In this document: positions 7,351 through 15,081 of the stretch, in pieces
Layout: each line of letters opens with the position of its first letter
Numbering within the stretch: the stretch's first letter is position 1
From: DAMCAP01 sp964369265
GTDB taxonomy: Bacteria; Bacillota; Clostridia; Oscillospirales; Ruminococcaceae
Direction: 5' to 3'
Length of the DNA stretch: 23,533 bases
NCBI GenBank assembly: GCA_964369265.1
Contig: CAYJEV010000022.1
Coordinates: 1-23,533, forward strand
Notes under the pieces: model-generated
The model's database searches: none
What the model was told of the DNA's origin: nothing
The model's input: the letters and a program-made list of their open reading frames with translations, nothing else
Program-made: the position numbers and the translations under genes

Positions 7351-8518
7351 AACTAGATATTTTGCCAGCTTAACTTTCTTAGTTGCAGTACTCTCATCTA
7401 TATCACTTATAATTTTAGTTAATGTTATCATACGAAATAATGTACATAATGAAGCAGAAGCAACTCTTAAAAATATATCAATTAGTAGTGACCCTATTGT
7501 TGGAATCAATAATGATGAAGCAACGGAGTATCCAGTATTTTTTGATATAGTTACTAGCGAACAAGGCAGTATGCAAATTCAGTTTATTGACAAAAATCTT
7601 TTGGAAACAGACCTGCTATATGAACAAGAGATAGCACTTTTAAAATATGTTAATTCTAGTAATTTTCAAATCAATATGGTTCATAGCGTTAGTTTGGCTT
7701 CAGAAACTATTTATTTTAGGGTAATGAATGATAGTCATGTGTTTTATATCAATATAGATGAGTATCTATATATACTAGATACCCTTAACAAAATATTTAT
7801 AGTGGCTACTATTATATTGATTGTGATTTCTGTATATTTGGGGTATAGAGTGGGAAAATATTTTGAGAATACAGAAGAACAACTTAAAAGATTTTTTAAT
7901 AATGCTTCACACGAATTAAAAACACCACTAACCTCTATACAAGGCTATACAGAGAGCATATATTTAGACATAACTCCAGATGTTAAAGAGAGTTGCGAGG
8001 TGGTGCTTAAGCAATGCGAACTTATGGAAAAGCTAATAGAGGAGCTATTATTGATTTCAAAGCTAGAAAACAAAGCTTTAAAATTAAATCACATTACTAT
8101 TAATATTTATGAAGTAATCGATAGGCTAATATCCTATATCAAACCAACATTTAACGATAAGAATATTCAGCTAATATGTAATTTTGATGGTTATGAAGCT
8201 ATGGCTTCTTGTGACGAAAAGTATATGTATAATGTTTTGAATACTATACTTTCAAACTCACTTAGATATGCTAAAAGCAAGGTGGAAATAACCACAAAAG
8301 TCGAAAACAATAATATAGTCATTGTTATTTTAGATGATGGCGAAGGATTTTCCGATGAAGATTTGCCGCATATTTTCAAAAGATTTTACACTGGTAAAAA
8401 TGGCATTTCTGGAATAGGATTATCTCTTGCTAGAGAGATAATAAAACTGCATAAAGGAGATATTTCTGCAAGAAATAATAATGGTGCAGAAATTACAATT
8501 ACAATACCAAAATCATAA
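7343..8518 (+). CDS. Membrane sensor histidine kinase
   Basis: This 391-residue protein starts at the ATG at 7343, preceded by GGAGG; an in-frame ATG at 7328 overlaps that site and has none of its own. Transmembrane helix 1 spans 9-30, an extracytoplasmic sensor region about 31-150, and helix 2 about 151-170. HisKA has phosphoacceptor H190 (FFNNASHELKTPLTSIQGY). The ATPase domain shows the N box (NTILSNSLRYA, 300-310), the G1 box DDGEGF (331-336), the F box (IFKRFY) and the G2 box GISGIGLSLA (354-363). The sensor domain resembles nothing I recognise. It partners the response regulator by overlap. The lipoprotein and redox genes around it suggest it senses an envelope or redox state, which is inference. 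Confidence 0.93.
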   Translation: MHKTRYFASLTFLVAVLSSISLIILVNVIIRNNVHNEAEATLKNISISSDPIVGINNDEATEYPVFFDIVTSEQGSMQIQFIDKNLLETDLLYEQEIALLKYVNSSNFQINMVHSVSLASETIYFRVMNDSHVFYINIDEYLYILDTLNKIFIVATIILIVISVYLGYRVGKYFENTEEQLKRFFNNASHELKTPLTSIQGYTESIYLDITPDVKESCEVVLKQCELMEKLIEELLLISKLENKALKLNHITINIYEVIDRLISYIKPTFNDKNIQLICNFDGYEAMASCDEKYMYNVLNTILSNSLRYAKSKVEITTKVENNNIVIVILDDGEGFSDEDLPHIFKRFYTGKNGISGIGLSLAREIIKLHKGDISARNNNGAEITITIPKS

Positions 8519-8532
8519 TAAGGAGAAAGCTA

Positions 8533-9846
8533 ATGAATAACAGAATAATATTACTTTTTATAGTAGTTATATTATCATTTGGATTGATTGCGTGTAATGC
8601 AGATTCGAACACAGATGAATTATCTGTATCGTCTGCAAATGCACAGCAAAATGATAGCATCTATGTTTTAGATAACGCTATCGTTTATGAAGGCGACATT
8701 ACAGTGGAAGGGGTCGAGCAAGTAAAGAAACTTTATAGTGAAGATATTACTAAGCTAGTAATAACCTCAAAGGCTGGAGATATGTACGCAGGTATTGACT
8801 TAGGAGAGTTTATTTTTGATAATAAGCTTGATGTTGAAGTCAAAGATTATGCGTTTTCAGTTGCTGCAAACTATGTTGTGACTGCAGCAAATACTCTACA
8901 CTTATATAAGGACTCTGTTATAGGGTTTAATGGTGGAATATCTGTGATAAGCCGAGAAGATGCAAAGCTTGAACGTGAGTTTTTTAATAAAATTGGTATC
9001 GAACTGCAAATCACTTCACTTGGATTAAAAGAGAATTTCGCTTCAGTAGCTGATGGCAAAGACGGATTTACATATACAATAGATGCGCTTGATAAACTAG
9101 GAGTTAGAAACATCAATCTAGTTGATGGAGAGTGGGGAAGCCCTTCTAATGATAAGCTTAATTTATTTAGTATAAATCGTGATGAGTTTTACTCTACACA
9201 GTATATGGAATATGAAAACTCTCCAGAGCAACCTCCTATTGAATATAGTGTTACTATAGAGGGCAATTCAATTGTTTATGATGGAGAAGTATCTTCTAAA
9301 GGGCTTGAGGAGATTAAAGACTTATATACTGATAATATTGATAGGCTAGTTATAAATTCTCCAGGTGGCGAAATAAATGTTGGTATGGATTTTGGCGAAT
9401 TTATCTTTGACAACAAACTAGATGTTGAAGTTAGAGATTTAGCATTCTCATCAGCTGCCAATTACATTATTACTGCTGCAAACACTCTATATCTAAATGA
9501 GGATTCAGTTATTGGATGGCATGGAGGCGCAACCCAAGAAATAGATAGTCCTGAAGTGCAGGAGGGCGGAGCCTTCTATGAATATAACCAAGACTCTATA
9601 AAGCGAGAAACTGAGTTTTATAAAAAGATAGGTGTTGATCAAAAGATAACTGTATATGGTCAGGAAGAGAGATTTTTAGAAAAAGCAATGGAAATTGGAG
9701 CTTTTGGTTGGACATATGACATTGCAACGCTAAAAGAAATGGGATTAGAAAACATTGAGTTTGTAGACAAAGAATGGACTCCTAATGTTACACTTAATTT
9801 TATGGATAATAGCTTTCCTTTATTGCTAATTGATGACTTGGGTTAA
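8533..9846 (+). CDS. Lipoprotein with tandem ClpP-fold (periplasmic serine-protease-like) domains, first copy degenerate
   Basis: This 437-residue protein starts 14 bases after the kinase stop, with AAGGAG. Lipobox LIAC gives lipidated C21. Two copies of a ClpP/crotonase-like domain follow (about 43-225 and 238-420). Each has 'IVYEG/DG--', a long helix, 'LVI-S', 'GEFIFDNKLDVEV', 'AFS-AANY--TAANTL-L--DSVIG' and a final 'TYDI/TIDA-L--LG---I--VD-EW'. In copy 2 the loop is SPGGE (276-280), S306/S307 precede AAN, and H330 sits in IGWHGG. In copy 1 these are SKAGD (79-83), S109-V110 and N133. Loss of the GG loop and of the His suggests copy 1 is inactive. The nucleophile is S307 if aligned as in COG3904-like periplasmic proteins, or S306 if aligned as in ClpP. 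Proteolysis is inferred. A structural or ligand-binding role is possible. Confidence 0.8.
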   Translation: MNNRIILLFIVVILSFGLIACNADSNTDELSVSSANAQQNDSIYVLDNAIVYEGDITVEGVEQVKKLYSEDITKLVITSKAGDMYAGIDLGEFIFDNKLDVEVKDYAFSVAANYVVTAANTLHLYKDSVIGFNGGISVISREDAKLEREFFNKIGIELQITSLGLKENFASVADGKDGFTYTIDALDKLGVRNINLVDGEWGSPSNDKLNLFSINRDEFYSTQYMEYENSPEQPPIEYSVTIEGNSIVYDGEVSSKGLEEIKDLYTDNIDRLVINSPGGEINVGMDFGEFIFDNKLDVEVRDLAFSSAANYIITAANTLYLNEDSVIGWHGGATQEIDSPEVQEGGAFYEYNQDSIKRETEFYKKIGVDQKITVYGQEERFLEKAMEIGAFGWTYDIATLKEMGLENIEFVDKEWTPNVTLNFMDNSFPLLLIDDLG

Positions 9847-9873
9847 AATAAAATTGATATTTGTTTTAGAATT

Positions 9874-9907
9874 AGTACCGTAGATATGATGTCTGCGGTA
9901 CTTTTTT
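9874..9907 (+). terminator. Rho-independent terminator of the redox/two-component operon
   Basis: AGTACCGTAGAT (9874-9885) pairs through two G-U pairs with GTCTGCGGTACT (9891-9902) and is followed by TTTTTT. It lies 27 bases after the stop at 9846 and ends the six-gene unit. Confidence 0.88.
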
Positions 9908-10056
9908 GCGCCTTCAATAAGCAAGGATTTTGCAGAAAAGATGTTGCAAGGATTTTATTTAATTAGAGGAATTTTCAAAATTATTATGGTATTTCGCTTG
10001 AAATTGTTATTAGAGTAAAGCCTGTGTAAAACCTACATGAATAGTAATTATTTAGC

Positions 10057-10085
10057 TTGAAACCACATAATTAGCATGTTAAAAT
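10057..10085 (+). promoter_or_regulatory. Promoter of pbfA
   Basis: TTGAAA (10057-10062), a 17-base spacer and TAAAAT (10080-10085), with TG at 10077-10078 forming an extended -10. It lies 47 bases before the start codon at 10133. The gap 9847-10132 also contains a direct repeat GCAAGGATTTT near 9922 and 9947, and no gene that I can see. Confidence 0.7.
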
Positions 10086-10132
10086 CGAGCATAACGAGTC
10101 ATAAAAATAAATGTAGTTTAGGAGAAGATTAT

Positions 10133-11458
10133 ATGAAGATGTCTGCAAGAAGCATAGAAGGCGATGTTAACACAACAGAGCTTAGGAAATCATGGCAGGA
10201 AACTAGTTTGTCGGAAGATACAAAAGAAAAGCTGCACGACGATAGCAGATACTTTCTTTCGCAAGCGCTCTCAACGCCCTGCTTAACCACTGTGAAAAGC
10301 GTTGAGGGGGTATATATTATCGATGATAAAGGAAATAGGATATTTGATTTTCATGGCAATAGCACTCATCAGCTTGGCTACAATCACCCAAAGCTAAAAA
10401 AAGCATTGTTACATCAACTTGAAGAGCTTTCGTTTTCTCCAAGGCGATTTGCGAATGAAACTGCAACTAAGTGTGCCAAAAAGCTATGTGAGCTAATGCC
10501 TAGCGATGACTATAAGGTGTTGTTTACCACAAGCGGTGCTGTATCAAACGAAACAGCATTAAAGCTTGTTCGTAAAGTCACAGGAAAGCACAAAATATTA
10601 GCAGCCGCCGATTCATTTCATGGCGCAACTTTTATGACAATTGCAGCCGGAGGTACTCCGCACTTTAAAAAGGATCTAGAGCCAATGCCAGACTATTGCT
10701 TTCACTTTCCGCATTTCTCTTCCTATCAAGGCGAAGATAATGATGGCGAGGAAGCAATAAAAATAATTGAGAGAATATGTAGCGAACATGAGATAGGTGC
10801 TATATTGGTAGAGCCTGTACGTTGCACTGATGTGCAAATTCCTCCAAAATCATACTGGAGGAAAATTCGTGAGATATGTGATAAGCATGATATAGCTTTA
10901 ATATTCGATGAAATACCAACTGCTTTTGGACGAACAGGAAAGATGTACTGTTTTGAGAATTTCGGTGTTGAGCCAGATATTTTAACTATAGGCAAAGGGA
11001 TGGGAGGAAGCTTAATTCCATTTTCAGCAGTAATAGCTAAAAATAAGTTTGATGATTGTGGCGACACTTCAATGGGGCATTTTACCCACGAGAAAAACCC
11101 TTTAGGCAGTGCAGTTGCTTTAGCTCTAATAGAAACTATTGAAGAAGAGGGCTTGCTAGAAAGAGCAGATCAAATTGGCGATTATATGAAAAAACGTATC
11201 CTCTCAATATATACAAGCCTAATTGGTGATGTTCGTCAAATAGGCGCTTTAGTAGGTGTTGAGCTAGTTCTTGATAAAATAACAAAAGAAAAGGCTGTTA
11301 TAGAAGCAGAGCAAATTCTATATAACTGCCTTTCAAATGGATTAAGCTTTAAAATATCAAGCAATAATGTTCTTACTTTAGCCCCTCCAATAATCATCAC
11401 AGATGATGAGCTTGAAAAATCTATGGACATATTAGAAAAAGCTTTTTTGGAAATATAA
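10133..11458 (+). CDS. pbfA: (R)-1-hydroxy-2-aminoethylphosphonate ammonia-lyase-type PLP enzyme (class III aminotransferase fold)
   Basis: This 441-residue protein starts at the ATG at 10133, with AGGAG eight bases upstream; the longer frame from 10076 has no ribosome site. The fold-type I class III features are clear: TSGAVSNETALKL phosphate loop (133-145), D160SFHGAT, D259EI-TAFGRTG, PLP lysine K288 in TIGKGMGG, and HFTHEKNPLG. The N-terminus (EGDVNTTELRKSWQ ... RYFLSQALSTPC) and 'FDFHGNSTHQLGYNHP' match what I know of PbfA. PbfA eliminates ammonia from hydroxylated aminoethylphosphonate to give phosphonoacetaldehyde. The nearby transporter, phnW and phnX fit that role, since PhnX would take its product. 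A conventional omega-transaminase remains the alternative. It has its own promoter. Confidence 0.82.
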   Translation: MKMSARSIEGDVNTTELRKSWQETSLSEDTKEKLHDDSRYFLSQALSTPCLTTVKSVEGVYIIDDKGNRIFDFHGNSTHQLGYNHPKLKKALLHQLEELSFSPRRFANETATKCAKKLCELMPSDDYKVLFTTSGAVSNETALKLVRKVTGKHKILAAADSFHGATFMTIAAGGTPHFKKDLEPMPDYCFHFPHFSSYQGEDNDGEEAIKIIERICSEHEIGAILVEPVRCTDVQIPPKSYWRKIREICDKHDIALIFDEIPTAFGRTGKMYCFENFGVEPDILTIGKGMGGSLIPFSAVIAKNKFDDCGDTSMGHFTHEKNPLGSAVALALIETIEEEGLLERADQIGDYMKKRILSIYTSLIGDVRQIGALVGVELVLDKITKEKAVIEAEQILYNCLSNGLSFKISSNNVLTLAPPIIITDDELEKSMDILEKAFLEI

Positions 11459-11600
11459 AATTTAATCACGTTAATTTACTTAAAACACACTAATTCTATA
11501 CTTAGATTTTACTAAAAATTTCAAATAACAGAGAAATATATGCTCAAAATAACAATTTTTATAAAAAACTTATTAGTTTTAATAAAAAAATTACATTTCG

Positions 11601-11615
11601 TGTAGAAATACTACA
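11601..11615 (+). promoter_or_regulatory. Candidate RpiR operator, site 1 (upstream of rpiR)
   Basis: TGTAGAAATACTACA is a perfect 5-5-5 palindrome (TGTAG/CTACA). It closely resembles the RpiR-family HexR consensus TGTARTWWWAYTACA. A near copy in the opposite orientation follows the rpiR gene at 12512. It sits about 30 to 45 bases upstream of the rpiR 5' end, where it would support autoregulation. Confidence 0.6.
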
Positions 11616-11636
11616 GAAGGGACTGGGAAAAGTGGA

Positions 11637-11646
11637 NNNNNNNNNN
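11637..11646. other. Assembly gap (ten Ns)
   Basis: Ten unknown bases, probably a placeholder of arbitrary length. They remove the start codon and ribosome site of the RpiR regulator gene. The flank 11459-11636 is AT-rich, and I see no gene in it. Confidence 0.95.
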
Positions 11647-12508
11647 GGAGATACCATTTAGTTATTTAATAAGAAAGAAATATAAATCGCTTCGCTCATC
11701 AGAAAAGAAAGTTGCAGATGTAATCCTATCTTCAGAGTTTGATATTATTAACTCCTCAATTGAAGATTTAGCAGCTCTTGCAGAAGTTAGCCAGCCAACA
11801 GTCATTAGATTTGCTAACGCACTGGAGCTAAAAGGCTTTAAAGAGCTTAAAAAAGTTCTGACAGCTGAAACGTTAAAAAGGGACTCTAGTTTTCTTGGGG
11901 GAGCAGTGACTTTTCCAGTGTCAAAGCAGGATAATATAACCGATATACCAAGCAAAGTCATCTCAACACATATTAAGCATTTAGAGGACTTATTAAAGAA
12001 AATATCGCAAAATGAGCTATCTAATGCGATAAATTCTATTATTTCAGCAAAAACTATCGCTATTTTCGCTGTTGAAAATTCTATTTGTGTTGCAGATGAT
12101 TTAAGGACTAAGCTAACCTATATGGGATTTAATGTTGTTTTTCATCAAGATCCATATTTACAAAAGATTGTGGCTAAAAATTTATCTAAAGAGGATGTTG
12201 CAATTGCAGTTTCCTATACAGGCTCTTCTAGAATAACAGTTGATGCTTTAGAGAATGCCAAAAAATCAAACGCAACAACAATAGCTATTACTAACTTTAT
12301 GGATACACTAATAAATAAGTATGCTGATATTAAGCTACATACTGAAAATGAACAATATTTTTATGGAAATGCAGTATTTTCACGTTGTACACAGATTGCC
12401 TTAGTAGATATGATATACACAGGAATTTTAGTAACAGACTACGAAAAATACTCCAGTAAGATAGAAAATAATTCAATTGACATTAAATCTTTCTCTTATT
12501 CTAGTTAA
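11647..12508 (+). CDS. MurR/RpiR-family transcriptional regulator, 5' end lost in the assembly gap
   Basis: From the gap the frame reads EIPFSYLIRKKYKSLRSSEK and stays open for 286 residues to TAA at 12508. Family members are about 280-290 residues, so only a few codons are missing. An internal GTG at 11906 is not the real start, because the HTH domain lies before it. The N-terminal HTH_6 domain has SIEDLAALAEVSQPTVIRFA, the recognition-helix signature of RpiR proteins. The C-terminal SIS domain, which senses phosphorylated ligands, spans about 125-245, with ISAKTIAIFAVENS and DVAIAVSYTGSSRITVDALE. It lies between pbfA and the transporter operon and is flanked by two matching palindromes. It probably regulates both itself and the phosphonate genes. 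The ligand may be a phosphonate intermediate, which is inference. Confidence 0.9.
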
Positions 12509-12511
12509 AAA

Positions 12512-12526
12512 TGTAATATTTCTACA
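12512..12526 (+). promoter_or_regulatory. Candidate RpiR operator, site 2 (upstream of the transporter operon)
   Basis: TGTAATATTTCTACA. Read on the minus strand it is TGTAGAAATATTACA, differing from site 1 by one base. The shared block extends outward as TTCGTGTAGAAATA on both. It sits 3 bases after the rpiR stop and about 70 bases upstream of the probable -10 of the transporter operon. Confidence 0.6.
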
Positions 12527-12531
12527 CGAAC

Positions 12532-12583
12532 AACAAACTTTTGTAATTTTCTTATAGATTTTACTAAAGTTTGTTTTATTTTT
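12532..12583 (+). terminator. AT-rich stem-loop, probable rpiR terminator
   Basis: AACAAACTTT (12532-12541) pairs perfectly with AAAGTTTGTT (12566-12575). After one T-T mismatch, GTAA pairs with TTAC. A T-rich tract runs to about 12585. The stem contains few G-C pairs, so it may instead be a regulatory palindrome. Confidence 0.5.
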
Positions 12584-12597
12584 TTACAATGCTAGTA

Positions 12598-12603
12598 TAT
12601 AAT
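12598..12603 (+). promoter_or_regulatory. Candidate -10 of the transporter operon
   Basis: TATAAT lies 51 bases before the ATP-binding protein start at 12655. No convincing -35 lies 16-18 bases upstream, since that stretch is the T-tract of the stem-loop. That would fit a promoter needing an activator or a weak basal promoter. Confidence 0.4.
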
Positions 12604-12654
12604 CCATTTTGTAAGAGAAAAAGAGAGATTAGATTTTGATAGGAGAGAAAAATT

Positions 12655-13422
12655 ATGCTAAAGCTTAGAAACATTCAAAAAAGATATGATTCATCTACAA
12701 TACTTAATAATATAAACCTAGACATTGAAAATGGAGAAATAGTTTCCATACTAGGTTCTTCTGGAAGTGGAAAAACAACTCTGCTTAACATCATATTAGG
12801 AATAACAGATTGTAATAGCGGAACAATTGAGTTTGATGGCAAAGACATAACTGATGTTAGCATGGAAGAAAGAGGCTTTAATATAGTTTTCCAAGACTAT
12901 GCCTTGTTCCCAAACTTAAATGCATACCAAAATATTGTCTACGGACTAAGAAACAACCCAAATATTTCAACAGAACAAGAAGTTGAGGAGCTGATAGAGC
13001 TTCTAGGCTTGAAAGAGCATCTAAATAAGAACATTGAACAACTATCAGGAGGGCAAAAGCAACGTGTAGCGCTTGCTAGAACTCTTGTAATGAAGCCAAA
13101 AATTCTTTTGTTAGATGAGCCTCTAAGTGCACTTGATGGAGTTATCAAGGAAAGCATCAAGCAAAAAATAAAACAAATAGCTAAAGAATTTAACCTAACT
13201 ACTATTATAGTAACTCATGACCCAGAAGAGGCTCTGAGCTTATCCGATAAAGTAATGGTGTTAGATGGAGGGAAGATACTACAATACGCTGCTCCAACCG
13301 AGATTATTAACTCACCAAACTGCGACTTTGTGAAAAACTTTATTCTAAACCAGCTTGAGATAAAGAGAAACAATATCCTATCTCTTTTTAATCAATGTCT
13401 AGCTATGCAAGTAGGTGGATAA
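12655..13422 (+). CDS. ABC transporter ATP-binding protein (putative 2-aminoethylphosphonate uptake)
   Basis: This 255-residue protein starts at an ATG after AGGAGAG. It has Walker A GSSGSGKTT (34-42), Q-loop Q80, signature LSGGQ (130-134), Walker B ILLLDE (150-155), D-loop SALD and switch H188. It is shorter than typical CUT1/Fbp-type ATPases of about 350 residues because it lacks the C-terminal regulatory TOBE domain. It energises import by the fused permease encoded 4 bases downstream. The phosphonate substrate is inferred from the phnW-phnX genes in the same run. PhnT-like proteins and iron(III)/polyamine-type ATPases look alike at this level. Confidence 0.88.
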   Translation: MLKLRNIQKRYDSSTILNNINLDIENGEIVSILGSSGSGKTTLLNIILGITDCNSGTIEFDGKDITDVSMEERGFNIVFQDYALFPNLNAYQNIVYGLRNNPNISTEQEVEELIELLGLKEHLNKNIEQLSGGQKQRVALARTLVMKPKILLLDEPLSALDGVIKESIKQKIKQIAKEFNLTTIIVTHDPEEALSLSDKVMVLDGGKILQYAAPTEIINSPNCDFVKNFILNQLEIKRNNILSLFNQCLAMQVGG

Positions 13423-13426
13423 ACTG

Positions 13427-15061
13427 ATGGTTAAGGTTAAAAAGAAAATTTCCTTAGTTGAATGCATTTTCATAATGATAGCGCTTATCTTTGTGGTTTT
13501 TCTTATAGTGCCAATGCTTACTATCTTATTCATGTCTTTTTGGGGAGATGGGGGAGTAGAGCTAACCAATTACACAAGACTAATAACAGAAGGCATGCTT
13601 TTAGAAGCGTTAGGTAATAGTGTCGGTTTATCCTCTATAAGCGCTGTTATATCGACTCTGCTGGCGTTTATGTTAGCCTACACAGTTAACTTCACTAATG
13701 TACCTAATACAGTAAAGAAATCGATACCATTATTAACAACACTAACCATGCTCTTGCCTACAATTACATATGGATTTGCAATAATATATTCCTTTGGTAA
13801 GCAAGGGTTAATAACAAAAATAATAGGCTTTCAGCTATTTGAAATTTACGGCCCTTATGGCTTAGTTTTAGGCTATGTTATATACACACTTCCAATAGCA
13901 TTTTTGTTAATAAACAATACAATGAAATATATCGACAAGAAATTTATTATTGTATCAAGGGCGATGGGAGATACAGCCTTAAAGAACTTTCTAATAACAA
14001 TTATTAGACCATTGCTAGGAACATTTGCGGCTTCCTTCATACAAACTTTCACTCTATGTTTCACTGACTATGGTATACCAACCTCTCTTGGCGGAAACAT
14101 TAAGCTGATATCGACAACATTATACGAAAACATGCTTGGTAGTGTTCCTGATTTCAACGCTGGCTCTGCTGTGGCGATAACTATGCTATTGCCATCAATA
14201 TTAAGCATTATGTTGTTAACATATCTTGAAAAATACAATATCAGATACAACAAGATATCTGTTATAGAGCTTAAAAAGAGCAAAACGAGGGATGTTTTGT
14301 GTGGAACAGCTTCCTCAATTCTGCTAGCTTGTTTGCTTTCAGTATTTGCAGTTATCTTCATTGTTCCATTTGTAGAGCAATGGCCATATAAAATTATACC
14401 AACTTTTGATATAGTCAAATCAGTGCTTGAAGATACTGCTCTGGTATCAGTTTACAAAAACTCCATTTTTGTATCGGCTATGTCGGCAGTCTTTGGAACT
14501 TTAGTAGTATATGGTGCGGCATTGATTTCTGCAAGAAGCCCAGAAAGCAGAAAGCTTGGCAAGATACTTGATAGTGTTGCGCTTGTTAGCAACGCAATAC
14601 CAGGAATGGTTATTGGTGTTGCATATCTTTTAACATTCACTGGCACTCCACTACAAAACACCTTCCCACTAATTATAATTTCTAACATAATACACTTCTT
14701 CTCTTCTCCATATTTAATAATGAAAAATAGCCTTGAAAAGCTTAACTCATCTTGGGAAACAACGGCAAGGCTTATGGGAGATAGTTGGCTCAAATCTGTT
14801 GTTAGAATAATAACGCCTAATGCTTTTTCCTCTTTAGTTGAAGTGTTTAGCTATTACTTTATTAACTCTATGGTGACTATAAGCGCTGTTATATTTATTG
14901 CTGGCGCGAGAACAATGGTTATCACAGCTAAAATTAAAGAGCTACAACATTTTGCTAACTTTAATGAAATCTTTGTGCTATCCATCTTAATTTTAATCAC
15001 TAACCTAGTTGCAAAAGGGCTATTAAGCTACTTTTCAAATAAAACACAAAAAAATGTATAG
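13427..15061 (+). CDS. ABC transporter permease, fused double unit (putative 2-aminoethylphosphonate uptake)
   Basis: This 544-residue protein starts at the ATG at 13427, with AGGTGG eight bases upstream; the in-frame GTG at 13415 overlaps the ATPase gene and would use up that site. It consists of two homologous halves of about six helices each. Each has a cytoplasmic EAA loop: SRAMGDTALKNFLI (177-190) and ARLMGDSWLKSVVRI (447-461). The fused form replaces the usual PhnU plus PhnV pair and matches the length I know for the fused aminoethylphosphonate permease type (about 546 residues). FbpB-type iron permeases share this fused layout, so the substrate rests on context. Confidence 0.87.
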   Translation: MVKVKKKISLVECIFIMIALIFVVFLIVPMLTILFMSFWGDGGVELTNYTRLITEGMLLEALGNSVGLSSISAVISTLLAFMLAYTVNFTNVPNTVKKSIPLLTTLTMLLPTITYGFAIIYSFGKQGLITKIIGFQLFEIYGPYGLVLGYVIYTLPIAFLLINNTMKYIDKKFIIVSRAMGDTALKNFLITIIRPLLGTFAASFIQTFTLCFTDYGIPTSLGGNIKLISTTLYENMLGSVPDFNAGSAVAITMLLPSILSIMLLTYLEKYNIRYNKISVIELKKSKTRDVLCGTASSILLACLLSVFAVIFIVPFVEQWPYKIIPTFDIVKSVLEDTALVSVYKNSIFVSAMSAVFGTLVVYGAALISARSPESRKLGKILDSVALVSNAIPGMVIGVAYLLTFTGTPLQNTFPLIIISNIIHFFSSPYLIMKNSLEKLNSSWETTARLMGDSWLKSVVRIITPNAFSSLVEVFSYYFINSMVTISAVIFIAGARTMVITAKIKELQHFANFNEIFVLSILILITNLVAKGLLSYFSNKTQKNV

Positions 15062-15081
15062 TTTAAGAAAAGGAAAATTAT

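Noticed and set aside
10025..10037. TGTAAAACCTACA upstream of the pbfA promoter as a third RpiR operator
   Set aside because: The half-sites TGTAA and CTACA match, but the spacing is 3 instead of 5 bases, so it would not place both halves on the same DNA face.
11570..11585. TTATTA-GTTT-TAATAA palindrome as a pbfA terminator
   Set aside because: The stem is only A-T pairs with no adequate T-tract; I find no clear terminator after pbfA.
11906..12508. GTG 11906 as the start of a 200-residue SIS-domain protein
   Set aside because: The same frame is open upstream to the N gap and encodes the complete RpiR HTH domain, so the gene starts earlier.
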